Under the pieces are notes generated by a model. That model saw only the letters and a list, made by a program, of their open reading frames with translations, was not told the origin of the DNA and did not search any database. This document shows, one piece after another, positions 34,301 to 42,300 of a stretch of 64,000 bases of DNA (its first letter is position 1; each line of letters starts with the position of its first letter). Source of the DNA: an uncultured Eubacteriales bacterium (GTDB taxonomy: Bacteria; Bacillota; Clostridia; Oscillospirales; Acutalibacteraceae); contig CAKSPZ010000001.1 in NCBI GenBank assembly GCA_934486635.1, positions 62,001-126,000 of the forward strand. Reading direction: 5' to 3'. A program made the translations under genes and the position numbers.

Positions 34301-34341
34301 GGTGGCGGCCGCACTATATCGCGCGGCCGCCACCTGTTTTT
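34301..34341 (+). terminator. Second hairpin after degV; conserved-loop element, copy 4
   Basis: A perfect 12-bp stem GGTGGCGGCCGC/GCGGCCGCCACC (34301-34312, 34323-34334) around the loop ACTATATCGC, then TGTTTTTTT. It is in opposite loop orientation to copy 3, ten bases away. Confidence 0.85.
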
Positions 34342-34453
34342 TTATAAGTAATAAATAAATTTTAATTTTATTTAAGGTTGTTTTATATTATAAGAATGTT
34401 TTAATTTTAATTTGCATAACATTTATAAAAAACGAAGTGTGAGAGGGTAACAA

Positions 34454-35815
34454 TTGGATAACATATTTTTTTATATAGAGAAAGTAAATAATGTTGTAAA
34501 TTCTATTGTATGGGGTCCGTTAATGTTAGGACTAATTATGATAGTTGGAATACAATTTAGTATTAGACTTAAATTTTTTCAATTATTAAAGTGTAAGTTG
34601 TGGATAAAAAAAACCATAGGCAGTATGTTAAATTTAAAAAAGCAAAACAAGAAAAACGGAATTTCATCGTTTCAGGCAGCTACAACAGCACTAGCTGGTG
34701 CGATAGGAACTGGAAACATTGTAGGAGTAGCAACAGCAATAACTTTAGGAGGACCAGGTTCTATATTTTGGATGTGGATGGCAGCCCTTTTGGGGATGAT
34801 GACAGTATTTGCAGAAAATATTTTAGGTGTAAAATACAGAACCAAAAATAAAAATGGTGAAAATATAGGGGGCCCAATGTATTATATTGAAAAGGGCCTT
34901 GGTCAAAAATGGTTAGCATATTTTTTTGCAATAGCATGTATTCTAGCTTCTTTTGGAATGGGAAATATGACTCAATCAAATTCAATTTCAGTGTCCCTAA
35001 AAAAAAGTTTTGGATTTTCACCGGCAATAACAGGAATAGTTGTTGCAATTATAGTTGGCATAATTATTTTTGGAGGAATTAAACGGATTGCAAGAGTAAG
35101 TGAAAAAATTGTTCCATTTATGGCTATAATATATATTTTAGGCGGACTCATTATAATATTTACACATATTAATAATTTACCTAAGGTTTTATTTAGTATA
35201 ATATATGATGCATTTAATTTTAAATCTATTTCAGGTGCAACTGGTGGATATATTTTGTCAAAAGCAGTAAGATATGGAATATCACGAGGAGTATTTTCAA
35301 ATGAAGCAGGGCTTGGTAGTTCACCTATTGTACATTCGGCAACAAATGAAAAAGAACCTGTTATACAGGGAATGTGGGGAATTTTTCAAGTTTTTGTAGA
35401 TACTATATTAGTATGTAGCATCACAGCTTTTTGCATTTTGACTTCGGGAGTATTACCTGAGGATAAAGATGGAGCATTACTTAGTATTCAAGCATTTAAT
35501 ACAGCATTTGGCAATGTAGGTGAATTATTTGTAACGTTATCTATTGTTTTATTTGCGTTTGCTACAATAATTGGTTGGTCATATTATGGTGAACAATGTA
35601 TGTATTATTTATTTGGAGATAGAAATATAGTCATATACAAATCAATTTATGTAATAATGATATTGTTTGGTGCAGTTATGAAGTTAGACCTTGTTTGGAG
35701 TATATCAGATACTTTTAATGGACTTATGGCTATCCCAAATCTTATCGCTTTGATATTTTTATCAAATGAAGTAATAAAAGAATGCAATAGATACTTAAAA
35801 AAAAATTCCCCTTAA
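34454..35815 (+). CDS. Sodium:alanine symporter family protein (AGCS), copy 1
   Basis: A 453-residue transporter with about eleven hydrophobic helices. AGCS motifs are clear: FQAATTALAGAIGTGNIVGVA, GGPGSIFWMWMAALLGM, GGPMYYIEKGLG and GVFSNEAGLGSSP. It imports alanine or glycine with sodium. The start is TTG with GAGAGGG upstream. It stands alone between the degV hairpins and the convergent LCP gene. No glycine riboswitch is visible in the leader. A second, diverged family member is at 43761-45155. Confidence 0.93.
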   Translation: MDNIFFYIEKVNNVVNSIVWGPLMLGLIMIVGIQFSIRLKFFQLLKCKLWIKKTIGSMLNLKKQNKKNGISSFQAATTALAGAIGTGNIVGVATAITLGGPGSIFWMWMAALLGMMTVFAENILGVKYRTKNKNGENIGGPMYYIEKGLGQKWLAYFFAIACILASFGMGNMTQSNSISVSLKKSFGFSPAITGIVVAIIVGIIIFGGIKRIARVSEKIVPFMAIIYILGGLIIIFTHINNLPKVLFSIIYDAFNFKSISGATGGYILSKAVRYGISRGVFSNEAGLGSSPIVHSATNEKEPVIQGMWGIFQVFVDTILVCSITAFCILTSGVLPEDKDGALLSIQAFNTAFGNVGELFVTLSIVLFAFATIIGWSYYGEQCMYYLFGDRNIVIYKSIYVIMILFGAVMKLDLVWSISDTFNGLMAIPNLIALIFLSNEVIKECNRYLKKNSP

Positions 35816-35838
35816 CAAAAAAAGTTAAGAGGAATTGA
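35803..35838. terminator. Bidirectional terminator between symporter and LCP genes
   Basis: AATTCCCCTTAAC (35803-35815) pairs with GTTAAGAGGAATT (35823-35835) with one mismatch around a 7-base A-rich loop, at the junction of two convergent genes. Confidence 0.75.
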
Positions 35839-35841
35839 ATA

Positions 35842-37287
35842 TTATTTTTTGCTAGTATTAGAATAAGTTTGTTTAATATTTTTTTTATCTAATGAATTAT
35901 TATTTTTATAAGTAGAATCTTTAGTTTCTTTTATTGTCTGTTTTTGTTTTTCGGGCTTATCATTAGATACTTTACTTTGAGTTTTTACAGTTGTATTTTT
36001 TGAAGTGCTGTTTGATTTTAAACTTTTATCATTCTTGGTCTTATTGCTTTGAGGTTGGTTATTTTTAGAACTGGAATTTTGTTGTATATTAGATGACTTA
36101 ATTTTTTCGCTAGAAGAGGTGCTTTTAGATGCCTGAGAAGAATTTTTGCTTTTGGTAGTTTCTTTAGATGTTGATTCGGTAGTGGAAGAATGTTCGGATT
36201 CTTTAACTGAATCTTCATAAATAAATTTAGCAAGGTCTAATCTAGCTTTATTTATGTCTTTTATGGCAATTACACTTGCACCATTTATATTTTTACCTTC
36301 CATATTATTATTTTCAGGTAATCGAAATTCAGATAATTCATATTTTAAGTATTTAATAGAGTTTTTTCCAAGTGTTATAATTTCATTCTTTTTAAAGTTG
36401 GTATTTATATAAGGACCAGCTTTTTCAATTACACCTAATAATTGGGGTAAACTACATGTTTTTAATTTATCAATTACAAGAGATATAACACGTCTTTGTC
36501 TAAATGTTCTTGCATAATCATCATGCATGCCTTCTGCTGTTGGAACTTTACGACTTCTTGCATATTGTAATGATTGTGCCCCATTTAGGTGATGCATGCC
36601 GTCAGTTTCTTCAACTAAAGGAGAATTAAAGGGTGTAAGGCCACCTTCTTTTAATGCAGCATCAAGTTCAGTGAGAAGTTTATTAATATGATGAGCTTCT
36701 TGTTTGGTTATTTCTATATCAAGACCACCGATTATATCTATAATATCTTTGAATCCTTCAAAGTCTACAGTACAGAATCTATCTATTTTTATTCCAAAAT
36801 TTTGTTCAATAGTTTTTATTGCGAGCGATTCACCACCATAGGCTATAGCTGTATTAATTCTATTTGACCCATGGTCAGGAATATTAACCCACATATCTCT
36901 CATTAATGAAGTTAATTTTATTTTTTTGCGTCTACTGTCAAGTGATAAAACTAAAATAGAATCACTTCTACTTTTTACATCAGCTTCTGCGTGTCTGTCT
37001 ACTCCAAAGAGTGCGACGTTTAAAACCATAGGGTCTTGTGCAGTACCGGAGATATAATCGACATCGTCATCGCTTTTCATGGGCTGATAGTTTAAGGTAT
37101 CTAACATATGATATGCATATATGAAAGTAGCACCTAAAATTCCTAATATAATTGAAAAAATAATTGCAAATGAAAATAATATTTTTTTGTTCTTTAATTT
37201 TGTGGTTTTTATGTTTTTATTACTGTTACTATATATATATCTGTCGTTATAATCGTTATTTTCATTACCTTTGTGACTTAATGACAT
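35842..37287 (-). CDS. LytR-CpsA-Psr (LCP) family protein with low-complexity tail
   Basis: A 481-residue membrane protein that probably attaches glycopolymers such as teichoic acids to peptidoglycan outside the cell. An N-terminal membrane helix (about 34-56) precedes the LCP domain (about 85-330): NVALFGVDRHAE, RSDSILVLSL, SLMRDMWVNIPDHGSNRINTA with catalytic arginines, GGLDIEI and LQYARSRK. The last ~115 residues are a Ser/Lys/Asn/Thr-rich repeat-like tail without hydrophobic segments, which may sit in the cell wall. AGAGGAG precedes the ATG. Confidence 0.92.
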   Translation of the reverse strand: MSLSHKGNENNDYNDRYIYSNSNKNIKTTKLKNKKILFSFAIIFSIILGILGATFIYAYHMLDTLNYQPMKSDDDVDYISGTAQDPMVLNVALFGVDRHAEADVKSRSDSILVLSLDSRRKKIKLTSLMRDMWVNIPDHGSNRINTAIAYGGESLAIKTIEQNFGIKIDRFCTVDFEGFKDIIDIIGGLDIEITKQEAHHINKLLTELDAALKEGGLTPFNSPLVEETDGMHHLNGAQSLQYARSRKVPTAEGMHDDYARTFRQRRVISLVIDKLKTCSLPQLLGVIEKAGPYINTNFKKNEIITLGKNSIKYLKYELSEFRLPENNNMEGKNINGASVIAIKDINKARLDLAKFIYEDSVKESEHSSTTESTSKETTKSKNSSQASKSTSSSEKIKSSNIQQNSSSKNNQPQSNKTKNDKSLKSNSTSKNTTVKTQSKVSNDKPEKQKQTIKETKDSTYKNNNSLDKKNIKQTYSNTSKK

Positions 37288-37649
37288 AGATTCACTCCTC
37301 TTTTTGTCTTAAAATTTACAACCAATGCATAATTATACAACATTTATTTACAAAAATCAATTAAAAATGTTTTTTATTAATAGTGGACAAGCCATATTAA
37401 AATTTTTTAAGGTTTATTATTTTAGGTATACATATTATTTAAACAAGTCAAAATGAACTGATATACTTATTTTTTTCCCCAGATATATTAATGTACTATT
37501 CTAAAATTAATATTGAAAGGTATTATGAATTTAATTTATATTTTGTAAAGGTAAAATATATAAAAAGTGCTAACTTTTAATGTTGCAAATACACTGTCTG
37601 AATAAAATATATTCAGGCAGTGTGATACAATTAAAAATTAACTAGGGTT
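37288..37649. other. Intergenic region between LCP gene and P-type ATPase homologue
   Basis: Contains the LCP promoter near 37332-37360, an AT-rich middle in which I see no gene, and an inverted repeat (CACTGTCTGAATA at 37592-37604, TATTCAGGCAGTG at 37610-37622, one mismatch) which may terminate the minus-strand gene ending at 37650. Confidence 0.55.
37332..37360 (-). promoter_or_regulatory. LCP gene promoter
   Basis: On the minus strand TTGATT (37360-37355), 17 bases, TATAAT (37337-37332), 45 bases before the LCP start codon. Confidence 0.65.
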
Positions 37650-39644
37650 TTATTTAAGATGTTTAATTTTTGAGGCAATAAAGGTAAGAAAAAACCATGA
37701 TAAAGAATATATTAATAATTCTATATTATGTATTTCAGATAATCCAAAACTAAAAATAAGTGAAGAAACTAAAAAAATACTGAACAATAGTTCAAGTGCT
37801 TGAATAATACTAATAAGTTTAATATTATTTTTTGCATTTTTGCAAGCACATACGCAAGTTATTAAAGAATAATTAGAGCCAAGGGTAGAAATTAGGGCTT
37901 TAGTTTTAGTAAATGATTTATTACAAAAATTATCAATAAGTTGGGCTTCTTTGTATGTTAATAGTGTTACATTTTTTTGATTAATATTAAAGTCGGATAT
38001 GATTTTTTTTAATGAAATGTTGCTGTCTACAGTTTTAACAAATATCTTTATATTATTTTTTACGCAAGAATATAAAACATCATAAATTTTTTGAGAAGGG
38101 GTATATTCAATTATAAACATAGCAACTAAATCGTGACCAATAGCAAAATAAGTTAATTCACAATTTGGTAGACAATGTTTTTTTTCGTAATCTCGACTTG
38201 GAGGTCCAACTTTGTATTCTTTTAATAACTCACGGTTTCCAACCAAAACTCTTTGACCATTTACCCAACCAACAACTCCTTTGTTGTCTTTATAAATAAC
38301 ATCAGATGCCTTTGTTAAAATTGTTCTTTGACCCATAATAATTTTATCAAAAACATGACTAATCGGGGCATTTAAACTGCAAATAACAGCTGCTGCTGAT
38401 AATATTGCTTCATCAATTCGTTGACCATTGAAGGTTTTTATACCTCGTAAAGTTACGTTATCTGAGGGGTACAAATCAGAATCTGTTAAAGTTAAACTTT
38501 TAACTTTAGATAATTTTTGAATGCTATTTCCGTTAACTATTAATGCTTTATTTTTTAAGCCGTATTTACACAATGAGGAGGTAATTAAATTTGAGATTAA
38601 GGATAAAGTTATAGGAATACAAAAAATTAATGAAGATATATTTAATGCGGATAATGTAAAATTTAAGTTTTTTGTTAAAATAAAGCTTGTTACTCCGCTT
38701 AGTATGGAAAAAATAATAATACATGGAATAAGTTTTGTATTAATTAAGTCTATAGTACTCATTTCATGAGAACTACTAATAAATTTATTTAAAAAGTTAG
38801 TTTTACATTGATATGCAAAAGTTAATTTTTGCTTTTTGTTTTGTTTATTGGTTGATATAATATTGTTTAAATTTAATGTATTAATAGTGTATTTTTGTTT
38901 AAATGATGTTACAAAGTTTAAATTATTTAAAATTCTTTTTTTTATAGTTAATAAATTACAAATTATAAAAATTAAATTTAAAATGAAGATACATAAGAAA
39001 GAATCAGATAATTGAATTTGTGGAGCCAAAATTGAGACAATTAAAGAGTAAATACCATAAAAGAAAGTAGTGATTACAGAAAATATAATTGATGTATCAA
39101 AAGTAAAAATATTTTTAAATAAATGAATAAAAGAAGATTTAATTATTTTAAAACAAATAAGTAAACTTAAGAGGAAAAGAAATAATTCACTACTAAAATA
39201 TAAAATATTAATATTAAAAGGAATTAGTGATAAAAAATTTGGCTTTATCCTCAATATAACATCAAAAGAAATAGTAAGTAAGAAAATTATGTATAAAGCA
39301 AATACTTTTATTCTTAAAGATTTTATTTCTTTTTTTAATGTTTCCCTTATAACTTTTGCATTTTGACGTTTTATATATTCAGGATATTGTGAATATATTT
39401 CACTAAGAAGATACTCTGGTAAATTATTGGTTTCTTTTATTTTTTCAACTTGTTTAGATAGTTGTGGTTGAAAATTTTGATTATTTTCACTTTGAATATT
39501 TTCGTCATCTATTTCAAGTGGGTTTGTGTTTTTTGTGTTTATTTTATTTTCTGTCGTACTAAAAATTTCTTCATATTGAGTATGACTGCACTTTTTGTTA
39601 AAAAATTTACTAAAAAAGTTATTCAAAAAATTAACTTTCTTCAT
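37650..39644 (-). CDS. P-type ATPase-like membrane protein lacking catalytic residues
   Basis: A 664-residue protein with about eight hydrophobic helices and a soluble part that aligns with the P- and N-domains of P1B-type ATPases: GNSIQKLSKVKSL, SHVFDKII and GVVGWVNGQRVLVGNREL. However, the phosphorylation motif DKTGT is replaced by LTLTDSDLYP, the HP motif by HV, and the GDGVNDAPAL loop is missing. It therefore cannot hydrolyse ATP in the usual cycle and is a pseudo-enzyme or regulatory relative. The frame is intact over 2 kb, so it is not simply decayed. It follows rlmB in the same orientation. A hairpin separates a good ribosome site from the ATG. Confidence 0.75.
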   Translation of the reverse strand: MKKVNFLNNFFSKFFNKKCSHTQYEEIFSTTENKINTKNTNPLEIDDENIQSENNQNFQPQLSKQVEKIKETNNLPEYLLSEIYSQYPEYIKRQNAKVIRETLKKEIKSLRIKVFALYIIFLLTISFDVILRIKPNFLSLIPFNINILYFSSELFLFLLSLLICFKIIKSSFIHLFKNIFTFDTSIIFSVITTFFYGIYSLIVSILAPQIQLSDSFLCIFILNLIFIICNLLTIKKRILNNLNFVTSFKQKYTINTLNLNNIISTNKQNKKQKLTFAYQCKTNFLNKFISSSHEMSTIDLINTKLIPCIIIFSILSGVTSFILTKNLNFTLSALNISSLIFCIPITLSLISNLITSSLCKYGLKNKALIVNGNSIQKLSKVKSLTLTDSDLYPSDNVTLRGIKTFNGQRIDEAILSAAAVICSLNAPISHVFDKIIMGQRTILTKASDVIYKDNKGVVGWVNGQRVLVGNRELLKEYKVGPPSRDYEKKHCLPNCELTYFAIGHDLVAMFIIEYTPSQKIYDVLYSCVKNNIKIFVKTVDSNISLKKIISDFNINQKNVTLLTYKEAQLIDNFCNKSFTKTKALISTLGSNYSLITCVCACKNAKNNIKLISIIQALELLFSIFLVSSLIFSFGLSEIHNIELLIYSLSWFFLTFIASKIKHLK

Positions 39645-39645
39645 A

Positions 39646-39682
39646 CTAAAAATCGAGATAATCTCGAATTTCTCCTCCTCAC
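39646..39682 (-). promoter_or_regulatory. Ribosome site and hairpin before the P-type ATPase homologue
   Basis: GAGGAGGAG (minus strand) is ~23 bases before the ATG, with the palindrome TCGAGATTATCTCGA and a T-run in between. The ribosome site is too far away for direct use unless the hairpin forms and brings it close, or a non-standard ATT start is used. Confidence 0.5.
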
Positions 39683-39693
39683 GAAAATTAAAA

Positions 39694-40455
39694 TTATTTA
39701 GCAGATAAACCTAGTCTTTGCCTTGTTACTTCATACATTAAAATTCCTGCAGCAACGGATGCATTAAGAGAATTTATTTTTCCACAAAGCGGTAAAGATA
39801 AAATACCGTCACATTTTTCCTTTACAAGTCGGCCAATACCAAAACCTTCACTTCCAATGACAAGCGCAACAGCACCTTTTAAATTGGTTTCACAATAATT
39901 TTCTCCATCCATATCAGCACCATAAACCCAAAGACCGCGTTTTTTTAATTCATCAAGAGTTTTAGCAATGTTTGTAACTCGTGCTACTTTTATATGTTCG
40001 AGAGCACCTGCAGCAGATTTGGAAACAGTAAAAGTTAACCCAGTAGCACGTCTGTTAGGAATGATAACACCATGAGCTCCGGCACATTCAGCAGTACGAA
40101 TAATAGCACCAAGATTATGAGGGTCTTCTATTTCATCTGCTACTACGATAAACGGAAGTTCCCCTTTATTAGTGGCTACATCAAAAATATCATCAAGTTC
40201 GGCATATTGATGAGCGGCTACCATAGCAATAATTCCTTGATGACGGTTTCCGTTACATAAATAGTCAAGTTTTTTAGAATCAGTTTCTTTTATTGGAATT
40301 TTAAGTTCTTTAGCTTTTTTAATTATATTGTTAATGGCCCCACTACGGTCACCTTTTGCAATTAAAATAGAATCAATACTACGACCGGATATAAGAGCTT
40401 CCTTAATAGGATTTCTACCTATTATAATCTCATTTTTTAAATTTTTATTTTCCAA
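39694..40455 (-). CDS. rlmB: 23S rRNA (guanosine-2'-O)-methyltransferase RlmB/TrmH family
   Basis: A 253-residue SpoU-type methyltransferase that 2'-O-methylates a guanosine of 23S rRNA. An N-terminal substrate-binding domain (~1-85) precedes the knotted SPOUT domain with motif 1 EIEDPHNLGAIIRTAECAG, motif 2 VALVIGSEGFGIG and motif 3 LPLCGKINSLNASVAAGI. Start TTG with AGAGGTAA upstream. It is probably first in an operon with the P-type ATPase homologue. TrmH-family proteins are hard to separate; RlmB is the usual assignment for this length. Confidence 0.92.
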   Translation of the reverse strand: MENKNLKNEIIIGRNPIKEALISGRSIDSILIAKGDRSGAINNIIKKAKELKIPIKETDSKKLDYLCNGNRHQGIIAMVAAHQYAELDDIFDVATNKGELPFIVVADEIEDPHNLGAIIRTAECAGAHGVIIPNRRATGLTFTVSKSAAGALEHIKVARVTNIAKTLDELKKRGLWVYGADMDGENYCETNLKGAVALVIGSEGFGIGRLVKEKCDGILSLPLCGKINSLNASVAAGILMYEVTRQRLGLSAK

Positions 40456-40557
40456 AATGTTACCTCTTTATTGTAATTTAAAATTTTTATTTAATTATAT
40501 CATATTATTAATGAATTCGACATATAATTTTTATATATAAAAAATTGAAATTTACTA

Positions 40558-40586
40558 TTGACAAAGGTTATTATGATTGATATAAT
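40558..40586 (+). promoter_or_regulatory. tRNA-Met promoter
   Basis: Perfect TTGACA (40558-40563), 17 bases, TATAAT (40581-40586), ending 21 bases before the tRNA. Confidence 0.88.
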
Positions 40587-40607
40587 TAATCTTGTCTTAA
40601 AACAAAA

Positions 40608-40684
40608 GGGCCATTAGCTCAGTTGGTTAGAGCAACCGGCTCATAACCGGTTGGTCCGGGGTTCGAGTCCCTGATGGCCCACCA
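40608..40684 (+). tRNA. tRNA-Met(CAT), probably elongator
   Basis: A complete 77-nt cloverleaf with encoded CCA. The acceptor stem GGGCCAT/ATGGCCC, D arm GCTCAGTTGGTTAGAGC, anticodon arm ACCGG-CTCATAA-CCGGT and T arm with GGTTCGAGTCC are all intact. CAT could also be tRNA-Ile2 after lysidine modification; the anticodon-arm pattern is closer to elongator Met in Clostridia, but this is not certain. Confidence 0.93.
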
Positions 40685-40690
40685 ACATGT

Positions 40691-40724
40691 AAACCGTCCT
40701 TATTAATTTAGGGTCGGTTTTTTA
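40691..40724 (+). terminator. Terminator after tRNA-Met
   Basis: AAACCGTCC pairs imperfectly with GGGTCGGTTT around an 11-base AT-rich loop, followed by a T-run. Confidence 0.7.
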
Positions 40725-40825
40725 GTTTTTATTTGTAAGGTCTGAACTTTTGTGGCAATAATATTTATTATACACATAATATGTCTTAAAGTTTATATAA
40801 ATTTAAAATTGAGGGTGAACTTATT

Positions 40826-42295
40826 ATGCAACTCAAAAAGTTATTTGAAAATATAAATTATTCGCTTGTGAAAGGTAGCTTAGACCTTAATATAAGTGAC
40901 ATTTTTTATGATTCAAGAAAATGTATAAATGATTCAGTTTTTGTATGTCTTAAAGGATGTGAGGCTGATGGCCATAAATTTATTACAGCAGCCATCTCAA
41001 GGGGCGCTGTTGCAGTTGTTGTTTCAGATGATATAAAAATAGACGAAAATATTACAGTTATAAAAGTAGATGACACTAGGGTTGCATTAGCTTTTATGTC
41101 AGCTGCTTTTTTTGAGTACCCTGCTTCACAATTAAAAACAGTGGCAATTACCGGAACAAAAGGTAAAACTACAGTTTCTTGCATGATTCGTACAGTTTTG
41201 CAAAAAGCAGGAATAAAAACCGGCCTTATAGGTACTCTCGGAGTAATCATTGGCAATGAAGTGATAAAGACTGTAAATACTACACCGGAATCTTATGAAA
41301 TACAGAAATTTTTAAGGCAAATGGTTGATAACGGTTGCAAATGTGCTGTTATGGAAGCATCGTCATTGGGCCTTAAATGGCATCGTATGGATGGATTTGT
41401 TTTTGATTATGGTGTGTTTACAAACTTTTCTATGGATCATATAGGCGGTAACGAGCATGAAAATATGCAAGAATACCTTGAATGTAAAGGTTTATTGTTT
41501 AAACAATGTAAATTAGGACTTATAAATATTGATGATAAAAATTATAGAAATCTTTTAAAAGGTCATACTTGTGAAATAGAAACTTATGGCTTTTCACAAG
41601 ATTCAGATATTATGGCATTTAATGAAAAATTAATTTCTCAATCGGGGTATGTTGGAATACACTTTGAAACAAGTGGTAAAATTGCACTGAGTGTTAATGT
41701 AGATATACCAGGTAAATTTAGTGTATATAATGCTTTAGCTGCTATTTCTGTATGTCATCATTTTAATATACCAGAGAAATCAATCATAGATGGTTTAAAT
41801 GAAGTAAAAGTCAAAGGAAGAATAGAATCTGTACCGGTAAATGGTAACTTTACTTTATTGATTGACTACGCACATAATGCTCTTAGTATGGAAAATGTTT
41901 TAACTACTCTTAGAGAATATAGACCAAATAGATTAATTACTTTATTCGGTGCAGGAGGAAACCGCCCTAAAATAAGAAGATATGAAATGGGTGAGGTTTC
42001 TGGTAAATTGTCTGACCTATCTGTAGTTACAGCCGACAATTCTCGTAATGAAGATGTAATGGATATTATTTCAGATATTGAAGTGGGTCTTAGAAAAACT
42101 CGCGGTAAGTTTATAGTTATTCCGGATAGAAAAGAAGCTATTAAATATTGTATTTCTATAGCAAAGGATAATGATATTATTGTTTTAGCCGGTAAAGGCC
42201 ATGAAGATTATCAGGAAATAAAAGGTCAAAGAATTCATTTTGATGAACGAGAAGTAATTTCAGATATATTAAAAGAATTAAGTGAGGTCCAGTAA
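40826..42295 (+). CDS. murE: UDP-N-acetylmuramyl-tripeptide synthetase
   Basis: A 489-residue Mur ligase that adds the third residue of the peptidoglycan stem peptide in the cytoplasm. The ATP-binding loop AITGTKGKTTVSC, TTPESYEIQKFL, NFSMDHIGGNEHENM and LIDYAHNALSMENVL are typical of MurE. The diaminopimelate-selecting motif, usually DNPR, reads DNSR here; the arginine remains, so meso-diaminopimelate is the likely substrate. It begins after an AT-rich leader with GAGGGTGA before the ATG. MurF follows after five bases. Confidence 0.96.
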   Translation: MQLKKLFENINYSLVKGSLDLNISDIFYDSRKCINDSVFVCLKGCEADGHKFITAAISRGAVAVVVSDDIKIDENITVIKVDDTRVALAFMSAAFFEYPASQLKTVAITGTKGKTTVSCMIRTVLQKAGIKTGLIGTLGVIIGNEVIKTVNTTPESYEIQKFLRQMVDNGCKCAVMEASSLGLKWHRMDGFVFDYGVFTNFSMDHIGGNEHENMQEYLECKGLLFKQCKLGLINIDDKNYRNLLKGHTCEIETYGFSQDSDIMAFNEKLISQSGYVGIHFETSGKIALSVNVDIPGKFSVYNALAAISVCHHFNIPEKSIIDGLNEVKVKGRIESVPVNGNFTLLIDYAHNALSMENVLTTLREYRPNRLITLFGAGGNRPKIRRYEMGEVSGKLSDLSVVTADNSRNEDVMDIISDIEVGLRKTRGKFIVIPDRKEAIKYCISIAKDNDIIVLAGKGHEDYQEIKGQRIHFDEREVISDILKELSEVQ

Positions 42296-42300
42296 ATTTT

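Noticed and set aside
34761..35048. Antisense frame within the alanine symporter gene
   Set aside because: Composition mirrors the sense membrane protein; no ribosome site.
36000..36200. Serine/lysine/asparagine-rich tail of the LCP protein as a frameshifted separate gene
   Set aside because: The frame is continuous with the LCP domain and such tails occur in extracellular linker regions.
40608..40684. tRNA as an integration site for a mobile island
   Set aside because: No integrase, no repeated tRNA 3' end and only housekeeping genes follow.
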